From Isoetes taiwanensis (lineage: Eukaryota > Streptophyta > Lycopodiopsida > Isoetales > Isoetaceae): a DNA stretch of 64,000 bases. Positions 10,740-21,069 of this stretch are shown piece after piece (position 1 is the stretch's first letter; every line of letters starts with the position of its first letter). The notes under the pieces are model-generated. The model worked only from the letters and a program-made list of their open reading frames with translations, was not told the DNA's origin and did no database searches. The translations under genes were made by a program, and so were the position numbers. The stretch covers positions 8,934,109-8,998,108 of the forward strand of contig JAJEKV010000004.1 in assembly GCA_021234155.1 (NCBI GenBank), read 5' to 3'.

Positions 10740-11684
10740 GCCCAAACAAACCTAATGTATTGATCCTATAAACAATAATACCTTGCAGGTTAGTACAACA
10801 TGAATTTGCAGGTCCAAACCCTAAAACCCCCAGACCTATAAATAATAATAATCTTATATTATAATGTTATTGTGTAAGTGTTGGACCCAGCCCTAATTTT
10901 GGATGGCCCAGATTTGATCAAGTCAATGGAGGAGATGATGCCACGTCAGATTCTTTAAATAACATGTTTTTTTTTTCTTTGCTAGGGTTAGCGTGGGCGG
11001 CAGTACCTTCGATGATGCCACAACACACCGTTTTTAGGGTCTGCGAGGGCGGCCGTTTTTTGCAGAAAGCTCTGCTCTGTTTGCAATATTGGCAATGGAA
11101 TATCTAAAGCCTTCTATTTTTGCAGCAGTTTGAAACATGTATTCCCTGAAGCAGAGGATTTCGAGGCTTCTTGAGCTTGGGTTAACTGAAATTGAGCTAG
11201 AAACAGTTATTCATCCTTCTGTTTAGGTTTTGCAGATCTTTTGAAGCCCGGTTGGCTATGCACGACAGATCTTGGCAATGATGCAGTGGTTCTGCTTAGG
11301 TGCGAGGTTGCTGATTTGATGGTATATTTCAAAAATTCAAAAATCTTCTATCTCAGGCCTTCCGACCATGTATGGACCTAAGAGGTGGCCACAGAATTTG
11401 TTGTTCATGGCTCGATCTTGCTAGGCAAATTCTGCAGCATGTATAATTGCCATAGTCCATCTCAGAAGTTTCAGTATGCATCATTTGCCCTACTTTTCCT
11501 TCTCCACATCATTGTGGTTTTATCATTTCTTATTCCTCGATTTCAAATTATTTCGATGTTGCAAATCAGGGTATAATAGAAGCTTGCATGCCCGCTGCAA
11601 CAAAGAGTCCAATATGTACGCCATATGCAAGCTGCAATATTGTTAGTAATAAGGATTTCATGAATGGAATTTGCATTATTGCAG
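10740..11684. other. Noncoding block inside the chromovirus
   Basis: No gag-like reading frame is found between the hairpins and the auxilin exon. Sequence composition changes near 10900, where a 'ggcggc' GC-rich patch (about 10990-11060) is followed by AT-rich intron-like DNA. This block probably belongs to an insertion carrying host gene fragments. Confidence 0.35.
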
Positions 11685-11836
11685 GTGTTTTGGCCAGAGT
11701 GTGGTTGGCAGCCAATTTCCTTACTAGATCTTATTACAGAAGCATCTGTGAAGAAAGTATATAGGAAGGCAACACTTTGTGTTCACCCTAACAAGGTACA
11801 GAAGAAAGGTGCCATAGTCCAACAGAGTTATGTTGC
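11685..11836 (+). pseudogene. Auxilin-like J-domain exon fragment
   Basis: After an acceptor (attattgcag) the plus strand reads [35 protein letters not shown] and [15 protein letters not shown]. This is the core of the C-terminal J domain of plant auxilin-like proteins (Hsc70 co-chaperones in clathrin uncoating). The HPD tripeptide needed to stimulate Hsc70 is HPN here, so the domain would be inactive. The frame runs into non-homologous sequence after SYVA. Intron-like sequence upstream shows genomic capture rather than capture of spliced RNA. Further protein-like stretches at 12.0-12.3 kb are not identified. Confidence 0.8.
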
Positions 11837-13358
11837 TTTGTTATTTCTTCTATGTTTCTGGAAGATACTCATAATATTTTTTGCAAGTATGGAAGGAACC
11901 GAGCTTTACCAAATAGGGCATACTCCACATATATGGTTGTGTCATTATGCATTCTTTCGCAGCATCAAAACAGTGTTTGAAAAGGTTGCCAATGCATGTT
12001 GAAATCATTATTTGGCCTTCGCACAAAACCAGTGGATTGTGTTGCAGAACAGTTCCAACCAGTGGCTTTTGGCTTCTCAAACTAGGTGCATATATAATCT
12101 CTTATCTCTCAAGAGGACTATTTAACCCGACGACGATCATTTCAGCTCTAGAGAAAGCTTTGGGCCATGCCTTTGCTCACTCAACAAACATCTGCAGTTG
12201 GTTCATCATATTGCACAAATTATTAGCATAGCATTTATAGGCTACAAACTTCTTGAAAAATTGCTACTTGGAGTGGATCCAACAATAGATCAAGAATGGC
12301 ATGAAGAATTTGAGTATCTGACACACATCCAGTTTCTCACAGTTGGTTCTTGGAGTTTTATCTTCTGAGCAGAACAAAAAATATCTTGCACTTAATCCTT
12401 TCTCAGTCTTAATTCATTCTCTGTTACACAAGATAATTTTTTTTCTTGATTCTATGTATTATACACAGGTTGGGAGTTTCATCCCCCTAGCAGAAGAACA
12501 AAAAAGTCATTTATTAGAACTAGGCCTTGCACTTAATCTTCTCAATCTTAATTCATTCTTTGCTAAATTAGGCACAGGTCAGGAGTCCCAAAATTGTGTT
12601 TTGTCTCTATGTTAACGTTAACGTGTTCAAGGAATACTACTGTTTAGATCCATTTTTTGCATCCAAGATTGATTTGATGACAACAAGGTTATTGAATATT
12701 TAAATTTTGTAAGTTTTGAAATAGAATGTGCATAATCTTGCTCTAAGACGTCAATGACGAAGATTACAAGAGACTTTTGTCAAGCACTCCCCCGTTAGAT
12801 AAAATAAGAGACATCCCACTAATCTTCAAAAATTAAAGAAAAAGTATGAATCCCCAAATGCTATATAAAATAAGGGCGTCCAGCTAATCCTCAAATGATA
12901 CAACATGACACTCAACAAGATACTAACCCAGCAAAGATGTCAAAGATGTGCACAAAATTTAGATGGCTCTTGAACAATATGGGTTGTACATTTCACATGA
13001 TAAAAAAGCAAAAGGGCATACAAAAGGAGTACGGTAGACTACTATTCTAAGACATTCTATTTACATAGCATCACAACATCAAATCAACAAGAAATGAACA
13101 AGAAGGGTGTTCCCTCCCATGAACCCACAATGGTATAAAAATGTAATGCCCATCAACACTTACATGTTCCGAACATTTACAAGTACCCAAAGGATGCCCA
13201 GCACCGTTTACATGTCCCCAGATGATCCCAGCAACGCTGGGCACCTAACTAGTAATATATAATAAAAATTTTTAACGTCCTCGGGAGCCCGAAGGCTATG
13301 GGACAAGAACCAAACAAGATTACATGTAAAAGTATTGCAGAATAGATGCCACTAAACG
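11837..13358. other. Unidentified sequence between auxilin exon and LINE
   Basis: Short protein-like stretches occur on the plus strand at 12000-12330 (for example IAFIGYKLLEKLLLGVDP), but none is recognised. 12.7-13.35 kb is AT-rich and probably includes the LINE 3' untranslated region. No poly(T) marking the LINE end is seen. Confidence 0.35.
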
Positions 13359-14868
13359 CTAGTGACACTCAATATGGTCTAAGAGCTCACGGATAAAATT
13401 CCCCAAGATAGGCAATGTAGGATGATGTCGAAACAACTCATCCATGGGCAAGCTCCAGTCTAGCATGGGATATTTATCTCGCAAGGCCTTATGCCTCTGA
13501 CAAAAATATATGGCGTGTTTCTCGGTCTCAATGTCCTCCCCACAGACACAAAATCTTTGATCAGCCTCTATCTTTAACCACCTCCCTTTTTCAATCATCA
13601 GATTATGTGAGCTCATGCGCATACGTGCAATGGCCCGTATCTGCGCTGGAAACATGCTATGCAAACATAAGTAAGGCTGTATGACGTGAGTGCGTGCAGG
13701 GTTAAAATCACGAAAGTAATATTGAAGTTTCTTTTTATTAGAAACTTCACAATAAGCCGTAAATGCTTGTGCTTTAAATCCCTGTGTATATGGGCGGACA
13801 GCTAAGTGAAGGCGAGCCAACCATCCCTGCAAATCCTTATACCAGCAATTCTTATTGTCTCTTTCAAGCTGCGCAGCAGCATTAAGAGTTTGTTTCATGA
13901 GAGAATCTTCGGTGGCCTTGCCTTTATGATCTAAATATCTCAATGTGTTGTTCATGGCCTGGATTTCCAGCGGGAAAGATCCACTGTCATACAAGAGAAG
14001 CTCATAGGGAACGGCTCGTTTCACTTTTAAAGCCATATGGAGCCATGTTTTCTGAATAGCCTCAATCTCTTGCCACTTAGATCTACACAAGGAGGGGCCC
14101 CAAATCTCGCTAGCGTATAAGATACTTGAGGGAACAACTAAAGCATCAAATAACCTCTTCTTAAGCGGCCGATGAGGCGATATGGGCATGTCGGCACAAA
14201 TTCGCCATCGCATAGAATGCCTTCAAGGCAGCTGCAAGCCTGACATCTATGCCTTTTGTCCATGGCCTTCTCCCTGTGAACACTTCATGTCCCAAGTATT
14301 TATAGGATTGGGCTTTTTCAATAAGTTCTCCCTGATAAAGCAAAGCTTCCGGCTGCCTCCCAAAGCCCAACACCTTGGTCTTCCCCAGATTAACTGTGAG
14401 ACCGAACTGAGAACAGAATTCCTGTAAAACATCTATTTGTTTTTGTAAATCAGCCATTGTATGTGAACACAGAAGCAAATCATCTGCATACAAGAGGAGG
14501 ATCACAAGCTCATGAAATAAACGAGGGAAATTGCATCCGGATTGTCGAAGAAAACTCTCCAATTGATCAATGTAAAGTCCGGACAAGGTCGGAGAAAGCG
14601 TGCATCCCTGTTTCACGCCAATGTCACTTATAATCACATCGGACCTGCCACAAGGAGTTACCACCCTTCCCCTTACGGATTCATAAAGTCTCCCAATAGC
14701 CAGAACCCAATAAGAAGGAACACCAACCTGGATAAGACGGTCAAGAAGTTTCTGGCGAGGTACCGTGTCGAATGCTTTGGCAAAGTCGACAAAGCAACAC
14801 AGCAACGGTTTCCCTGGGATCTCGATTCTTCTATCATGGTCCTTAATGTGACCTTTAGGGTCCCTCAT
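13359..14868 (-). mobile_element. 5'-truncated LINE (non-LTR retrotransposon) RT region
   Basis: The minus-strand frame 14868-14161 reads CCFVDFAKAFDTVPRQKLLD, then DIGVKQGCTLSPTLSGLYID and LLLYADDLLLCS: RT motifs 3, 4 and the YADD catalytic box of non-LTR retrotransposons. The frame shifts near 14200 and continues to 13359 through FDALVVPSSILYASEIWG to a C-terminal Cys/His cluster (CVCGEDIETEKHAIYFC). Endonuclease and the fingers region are absent, so it is 5'-truncated at about 14.87-14.95 kb. It lies head-on to the H3-like gene, less than 100 bp from that gene's ATG. Confidence 0.85.
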
Positions 14869-14953
14869 TTACAGTTTCCTTCTCCAGTTAGCTGCTCGTC
14901 GTTCAACGAGGCGATTTTTAGGCGCCAGAAAGGCGATTAGACCATTTTAAAAC

Positions 14954-16114
14954 ATGGCCCGCACCAAACAGACTGCCCGAATAGTTGTGCCAGATGATTC
15001 ATCAGCGCCCAAGAGCGGACTGCCCAACAGAAGGCAAGACAGGCTCAGGAGCGGGCCAGGCGAGAGCAAGATCCAGATGCCAATCCTGACGCCCAAGAGG
15101 AGGATCAGGAGCATCATGAGGAGGAGGAGCACGCCCAACACACGGAGGAGCAGGAAGACCCTGAGAGCCAGGGTGGTGGAGGGCAGAATGAGGAGGAGTA
15201 GGACGAGGCAATGACGGAAGAAATGGTGGAGAAACTCAAGGAGAAGAGAGAATTAAAAAGGAAGAGGAAGGAAGAGAAGCTGGAGCGCAAGAGGAGGAAA
15301 GATGAGTGCAAGAAGCAGAAAGAGGAGCGTAAGAAGCAGAAAGAAGAGAACAAGAAGTAAAGAGAGGCGAAAGGAAAGGACCCGGAGCCACCAAAGATAC
15401 CCCAACGAAAGACAAAAACACGCCGGCCAAGGGAGTCGTGATAGCCGAGCGGGAGGCAGATAAGCCACCCTCATCCTCTGACACTGAGTCAGATGATGAG
15501 ATAAGGGTCCCCCGCCCAGCTGAAGGCTCGGGACCTTCAAATGCAGGTGCCGAAGAGGAGGAGCCGGCAGCAGCAACACCACCCTACCCCAAATGGCCCA
15601 AGCCCAAGGCAGACGACAAGAAGGGCAAGCCAGCAAGGGAGTCATATGTACTCAAGCATGAGCAAGAGTACCGGAAGAAATTGAAGGAATACAACCAGTA
15701 CATGAAAATGTACGAGGAGTACTCAAGGTATTACGAGCAACACAAAGTCACGTACGTGGAGGGAGGCAAGCCGTCCAAGAAGAACACCCTGAAGTCGCCC
15801 CCAGAAAGACCAGCACCACCGAAGAAGCCAATGAGGAGAAAGGCGGATTCTTACTTCGCGAGAGCTGCTCGGGAGATCTGCCATTTTCAGAGGAGCTACG
15901 GGTTGCTGATCCCACGAGCCGCCTTCGCGAGACTCACCCGCGAAATTTTGCAGGAGTTCGACAACTCAAAGAGAGTAACAGATGACATGTTACTTGCACT
16001 ACAGGATGCAGCAGAACAAAGGATAGTTCAACATTTTGAAGACTCTTTAGCATGTGCCCTTGTATGCGTAAAGACATGAAACTAGCTAGATACATTAAGA
16101 AAGAAGACTGCTAG
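14954..16114 (+). CDS. Histone H3-like protein with long charged insert (frames broken)
   Basis: ATG 14954 begins MARTKQTAR, identical to residues 0-8 of histone H3, then diverges (IVVPDDSSA). Changing frame near 15010 gives a Gln/Glu-rich stretch and a Lys/Glu-rich helix (KEERKKQKEENKK near 15310). A third open stretch, 15438-16079, runs through SSSDTESDDEIRVP and KHEQEYRKKLKEYNQYMKMY to PPKKPMRRK, which matches H3 KKPHRYR. An ungapped histone fold follows: AAREICHFQRSYGLLIPRA, then FARLTREILQEF, LLALQDAAEQRIVQHFEDS and ACAL. A last frame change gives MRKDMKLARYIKKE (16064-16114), matching H3 MPKDIQLARRIRGE. Loop 1 has canonical H3 length, with no CENH3 insertion. K4 of the tail is kept and K9 is Ile. 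Two stops and at least three frame changes mean this copy is inactive or mis-sequenced. No introns are evident. Confidence 0.85.
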
Positions 16115-16256
16115 TTTATTGTAAATAACTTTTTTTAAATACAAAATTAGGTTTTTGTCATGATAATTAAAATTGTAAGTATCTAGATTCTATTAAGGAT
16201 ATCTGCATTTGGAATTGCCAAAATTGGAGCAAAATTCAGTGTTTTTGGCCCCACCC
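16115..16256. other. Spacer after the H3-like region
   Basis: AT-rich sequence with no coding potential, leading into the second pair of hairpin cassettes. Confidence 0.5.
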
Positions 16257-16320
16257 CTCACAGAGTGCGCCAGGACCCAAATTCGTTATTCTCGGATTAG
16301 CCTCTCGCGCACTGTGTGAG
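16257..16320 (+). repeat. Hairpin cassette copy 3
   Basis: Arms CTCACAGAGTGCGC (16257-16270) and GCGCACTGTGTGAG (16307-16320). Inner AATTCG/CGGATT pairs with a U.G wobble. Followed by 'tggtcgacc' as in copy 1. Confidence 0.88.
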
Positions 16321-16461
16321 TGGTCGACCACTGATCTTTGCCAATACTTGGCCAAATGTAGAAAGTAAGGGCACAATCCGACCTAACTCGTCGAGATAAG
16401 TAGGATTTGACCCTTAGTTTGCATGTTTTGAGTCATCCTCGACCCAAATAGGGCCCCACCC

Positions 16462-16524
16462 CTCACAGAGTGCGCCAGGACCAAATCCGTCATTCTCGGA
16501 TTAGCCTCTCGTGTACTATGTGAG
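16462..16524 (+). repeat. Hairpin cassette copy 4
   Basis: Arms CTCACAGAGTGCGC (16462-16475) and GTGTACTATGTGAG (16511-16524). Two changes in the right arm convert G-C pairs to G.U, so the stem is retained. Inner AATCCG/CGGATT is perfect. Confidence 0.88.
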
Positions 16525-16700
16525 TGGTCAGACCAAAATTGACCCAACTCGCCCCAATTTTTCCCAAATTAGATGAAATTTCTTGCAATAGGATCCTTAG
16601 AATGCACTCTTTAATCTAGTTTGCCTATAAATTGCATAGCAGGACCTTAGAATCATAGATATTCCCCAACCCAAAAATTTTCCAAAATTAGGGTTTTGTC

Positions 16701-16708
16701 TATAAATA
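16701..16708 (+). promoter_or_regulatory. Internal TATA box before second coding region
   Basis: TATAAATA in 'gtctataaataggacc', about 119 bp upstream of ATG 16820 and just after hairpin copy 4. This is a good plant core promoter match, suggesting the second coding region may be transcribed separately from the LTR. Confidence 0.55.
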
Positions 16709-16819
16709 GGACCACAACCCTCATTTGCACCCTACTCATTTGCTCCTCACTCCAAGGCGATTTTCCAGCTCCCAAAGGCGCTCCCCCATCTGTTTGACAT
16801 CTCCAACTGCTCTAGTACC

Positions 16820-18343
16820 ATGGCAACATCTGCATTCAGGCGATGGTAAAGCGCCACAGCTCATGTGGTCGAGGCTGACATCAACTCAGTCTTCACTGCC
16901 TTTCAGAAGGAGATTGATGTGGAAGCAACCATTAATGCCACCCCCTATTACCAGGACATCATGACTGAATTCCATGCCAAGATAGGACCTTCTCTGGTAG
17001 AACTTCCACCTTGCATAGGATACTTTGCTTCAAGCATGGACCTTCGTACAGCTCTGCAAGACATCCCTAAGATAGACAAGTACTTAGAAAACAAGGCTAG
17101 CTGCTTGCCTAATTATATGTCAGTATCAGTAAATAGGAGGAGATATTTCTCGTACACCGCAGCTGTAGCAATCTTCCTGTCCCATAGAGCCCAAAACCAG
17201 ATAGGGGAACCATCTGTCCAATCCCTAGACATTGAGCCTATGGCCATGGCAGCATGTGAAGAAGAGCAGATGCTTCTGGAATACGAGAGGGAGGAGCAAG
17301 GGAAAGAGGAGGGACGTGGGTCGGACATTGAAGACATCATTGACGTCGACCTGGTACAAGAAAGGCAGCAAGCAGGGCAGCAGCTCCAGAGCTTTGAAAA
17401 GGGGTTGAGAATCACGCGGACAGCTCCTAGGCATCACAAGCTTAACCCCAGTAATCATCCAAGGAGAGGCGTACCTGAGCCTCCACGACATCAAGAACCT
17501 TCCAGAGTGCAGGGACAGAGGCTACAGGATAGACGAGCTCCTACATCTCCTATACATCAGCAACCGGACCTCGATGACTTCATCGACCGGGAGACACAGG
17601 ACTTCCTCATCAGCATAAGGGAGGCCCGGACGTATACTGGCCAAATATCGACGGACATAGAAGCCTACACCGGCATCAGGCAGATGATGGCCTAACAGGA
17701 GTTACCCACAGAGGAGGAGTTCTTAGCAATCCAAGAACGGATGGGAATTAAAGGAAAATCAACGAGTTGCACTCTTACCCAGGATCTCAGCAGTGGCACC
17801 AGCACCAGCCGAAGGCATCATCAACTTAGGCAGCATCAACTTAGCATCTTCCATGTTCAGCGATTACAGGGAGATGGTAGAAGTACCGGTTGATGAATAC
17901 TCCAGAAGACACAGGGCTGCATTTAGATCCGGCGAGGAGACAGAGCAGGACAAAGCCCTCAGGTTATATCTACCTTTGCTCATTGATGGAAGAATAGCGG
18001 TTATACACCGCCAATTCAGCCCACGTGGGGAAGAAGGAGTTTTTATGCTTATCGCTCTCTCAGGATTCGGAGGACATGCTCCTATGGCTCCAAACATGAT
18101 CATGTCATCCTTGTTAAGAGGACAATAGCATTAAGCATCTTCGACTTCGCGGTCCCTTATAGGCAACAGGGCAGGTTGGCAGTCACCGCATCCTATACAT
18201 CAGACAGAAGGGTTGAAGACTTGGTGACCGCACTCCAAGGAGGCACGACCACCAACATCCTGAGGAACTTAGGGCGACCGGTCGGCACAGCCCAAGTGAA
18301 GAAATTTTTGGAAGACAACCCAGATTACATAAGAAGACTCTAG
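16820..18343 (+). CDS. Unknown chromovirus-encoded protein (ORF2), broken
   Basis: From ATG 16820 (MATSAFRRW) one in-frame stop at 16847 precedes a frame open to 17695. That frame contains VVEADINSVFTAFQKEID, SLVELPPCIGYFASSM, an acidic stretch (EEQGKEEGRGSDIEDIID) and a basic Pro/Gln/Arg-rich stretch. After frame changes it continues INLASSMFSDYREMVEVPVD, LPLLIDGRIAVIHRQFSP and FDFAVPYRQQGRLAVTAS, and terminates at 18341-18343 after DNPDYIRRL. I see no retrotransposon gag motif, CCHC knuckle or protease. Its position, where gag would sit, makes a divergent capsid the simplest guess, but that is inference from location only. Confidence 0.5.
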
Positions 18344-18596
18344 GAATAGAATTAGAATTTCCTATGTCTATTTATGAATATAAACATATTATATCTATGA
18401 ATATAAATATGATATTGATCATGTTCTCTTGATATATTTTGTCCCCACAAGTATATCATCAAACAAACCAATGCAATGACAAAACAAAGAACTAATCATC
18501 AGAATGTAATCCAATGTGTATGCAGTTAGAGGACCTATCCAATATATTTTCACTCAACCACTCCTCAATCTGAGGCAAAGGAGGTGGATGTAATTT
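18344..18596. other. Gap where protease-RT should be
   Basis: About 250 bp of AT-rich sequence joins the unknown ORF to the RNase H tail. Protease, reverse transcriptase and most of RNase H are missing, so a deletion of roughly 2 kb is implied if the element descends from a normal chromovirus. Confidence 0.6.
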
Positions 18597-19361
18597 CTCG
18601 GAGAGTATGACTTCGAGATACTCTACAAGCCAGGCAAGCTAAATGTAGTCGCAGATGCGCTCTCCAGGAAACCGTTGAAGACAAGGACATATTGCAATGC
18701 CATATCAATGCTCACAAGTGAGTATGGCGAAAAGATTGAGGAAACTTTGCCAACAGATTGCGACTTTAAAGAAGTATGGGCAAGCTGCTATAAAGAGGCA
18801 AGGACAGACAAAGAAAGGGAGGCCTTCAAAAACTATAAAAAGGAAGGAAACCTCCTATACCATAAGAACAAGTTGTGTGTACCAGAATCTTCGGGAGTAA
18901 GAAAGTTAATTCTCCATGATACACACAATATCCCCATAGCTGGCCATGCAGGGTTTATGAAGACATATTTCAAGATTAGAAGCAGCTACTTTTGGCCCGG
19001 CATGAAGAAGCAGATAGCAAGGTACATTCGTGAGTGCCAGATATGCCAGCAAACAAAGACGGAGCAACTCCGAATCCCAGGAGCCTTGGAACCGTTGCTA
19101 GTGCCAAATGCTAAGTGGGAAGTTATAATCATGGACTTCATTACAGGGCTCCCAAGAACAGCAAGAGGCAAGGATGCCATGATGGTGGTGGTGGATAAGT
19201 TGTCGAAGATGGCACACTTTGTGCCGTGCAGGACAACAGACACAGCATTGGATACTGCCGTCCTATTTATTAAGGAGATTTTTAGACTCCACGGCATGCC
19301 GAGGGAGATAATCTCGGATAGGGACTCTAAATTCATGAGTGGCAGACGAAGTTTTCTATGA
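18597..19361 (+). CDS. RNase H tail and integrase (Zn finger, DDE core part)
   Basis: Begins [20 protein letters not shown] and ALSRK, the end of RNase H. The integrase HHCC zinc finger follows ([11 protein letters not shown]...ECQICQQTK). The catalytic core has the first Asp in [11 protein letters not shown] and the second in [11 protein letters not shown]. The frame closes at 19361 because a stretch between DSKFMS and WQTKF is missing and the frame shifts. The enzyme inserts retroelement cDNA into chromosomes. No in-frame Met fits a separate start, so it is read as part of a pol polyprotein. Confidence 0.85.
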   Translation, partial: LGEYDFEILYKPGKLNVVADALSRKPLKTRTYCNAISMLTSEYGEKIEETLPTDCDFKEVWASCYKEARTDKEREAFKNYKKEGNLLYHKNKLCVPESSGVRKLILHDTHNIPIAGHAGFMKTYFKIRSSYFWPGMKKQIARYIRECQICQQTKTEQLRIPGALEPLLVPNAKWEVIIMDFITGLPRTARGKDAMMVVVDKLSKMAHFVPCRTTDTALDTAVLFIKEIFRLHGMPREIISDRDSKFMSGRRSFL

Positions 19362-20206
19362 GCACATCATATCATCCGCAAACAGATGGTCAGACGGAGC
19401 GAACCAATAGGATTATTGAAGATATGCTAAGGAACTATATGTGGAACAAATAGTCTAAGTGGGAAGATTTCATCCACTTAGTAGAGTTCGCCTACAACAA
19501 CACTAAGCAGGAGTCATCGCAGATGTCTCCTCTCATGGTTAATTATGGGTATCAGTGTCTTACACCAGATACTTGGCACAACCCAGTGTCAAAAGTGGAA
19601 GTCTCCCAGCAGATGTTATCGGATATGCAGCAATTGATAGAGGAGGTAAGAGGTTACCTTCTAGCAGCGAGAAGTAGGCAGAAAAGTGTACCCGATAAGC
19701 ATAGAACGGTAAGGGAATTTCAGGTGGGAGACAATGTATGGTTGAAGATCAAGGTGAAGCAGGCCAAGCTCCGCATCGATAATTGCAAGAAGCTTGCTCC
19801 AAGATGGGCTGGACCTTTCAGGATAACCAAAAGAGTAGGTACCCAATCCTACAAGTTGGACCTGCTAGCACATCTCAAAATCCATAGGGTCTTCCATGTA
19901 AGTCTCCTAAAGAGGCACACTCCTAATCTAGAGGAAGTATTGGAGACAACCGAGTTACTGGAAATGACAGATGACCAGCTTGAAATCGTCCCTGAGGTTC
20001 TTCTTGACAGGGCCTATAAGAAGACAAGAAGATCCAAATTTCTCCAATACCTTGTGAAATGGACGCACTTACCTGTGGAGGATGCTACGTGGGTACAACA
20101 ATCAGATTTGGAGAAGCAGTACCCCCAATTCATGGAGCAATGCAAGGGTCGGCTCGTCACCGAAGTAGTCGACACCGACTCGATAGGTGAGTGGAAGGTA
20201 GATTAA
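19340..20206 (+). CDS. Integrase C-terminal part with chromodomain
   Basis: In the next frame: [20 protein letters not shown], carrying the catalytic Glu, then one TAG at 19451, then [11 protein letters not shown] and the GPY/F module ([20 protein letters not shown]-like [13 protein letters not shown]). The C-terminus is a chromodomain: [40 protein letters not shown]. Aromatic positions for a methyl-lysine cage are partly present (Y, W, W). Chromovirus chromodomains steer integration to heterochromatin. This part is well preserved apart from the single stop. Confidence 0.88.
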
Positions 20207-21054
20207 AAAGTCTACTTCCGTCTCATGGAAGTAGATGACCTTGAGAGATAAGAGGTAATTCAGGCATGCATTGATAGGAAAGCACCTCTAGTCAATGCCT
20301 ACCACGGGAAAGACGCCATCCTTCATGCCCAAATACGGGAAGGACACCACCCTTCACGCTAAAGGCAACTAAAGGTGTAGGCATGAGTGTCATCCTAGGC
20401 ATGATAGGGCGTTGTCTCCATGGCCACGATGGAAGAAGCATCCTCTTCCTACGCCGGGAGATTAGTCTTGCATCCATGTAAATTGTAATTAATGGGTGGT
20501 TCCCTAACAACCAACTTTATAATAATTAAATGTATACTAACGTAGTGTTGAACTTGCAGGCCAATAGGAGAGTCTAGCGGCAGGAAGGTCGCACTGCGAA
20601 GACTTGCAACACATAATTTTGTCATCATGTGTTGTAAGGAAACGATGTGGAACCTTAAGTAGGAAAATTTTGGAACTATGTTTATAATAATGGTGTAGGC
20701 TATAAAATTTTGTGAATAATAGTCGATAAGGCAAGAGGATGAAATAACCTCTTATCATAGTATAATATTAAACAAGGACACGTTATTTATTTATTTATTT
20801 ATTTATCTAGCTCTCTTTGGGCCCTGAGAGGCCATGGAGCCTGTATACATTGTCATTTACATTTCAGTATAAGGGAACGGTGTGAGTCAACCGCCCTTAT
20901 GTATTGCCCCACAACCATGTGTGGTAGCGTTATGAATAATTAAAATATTACCTTGGAGTAATCATATTGTAAAGTTATATGTATCAAATGTAATTGCAGG
21001 ATATGCAGGTTTCCAAGGTGGGGAGACGCGTGATGCTGGGGACAACATCAATTC
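20207..21054. other. 3' noncoding region of chromovirus
   Basis: Untranslated sequence between integrase and PPT. Contains a (TTAT)n microsatellite at 20784-20810. No further gene recognised. Confidence 0.6.
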
Positions 21055-21069
21055 AAGGTGGAGAGATAG
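21055..21069 (+). other. Polypurine tract
   Basis: AAGGTGGAGAGATAG immediately before TGACGTTCC of the 3' LTR. It would prime plus-strand DNA synthesis. Purine-rich with one T. Confidence 0.7.

Noticed and set aside
15002-15645. Minus-strand Ser/Leu/Pro-rich open frames opposite the H3-like region
   Set aside because: Low-complexity shadows of the Lys/Glu/Arg-rich plus-strand coding sequence. Codon structure favours the plus strand.
15843-16114. Centromeric H3 (CENH3) rather than H3
   Set aside because: Loop 1 has exactly the canonical H3 spacing and the N-terminus is canonical ARTKQTAR; CENH3 has a longer loop 1 and a diverged tail.
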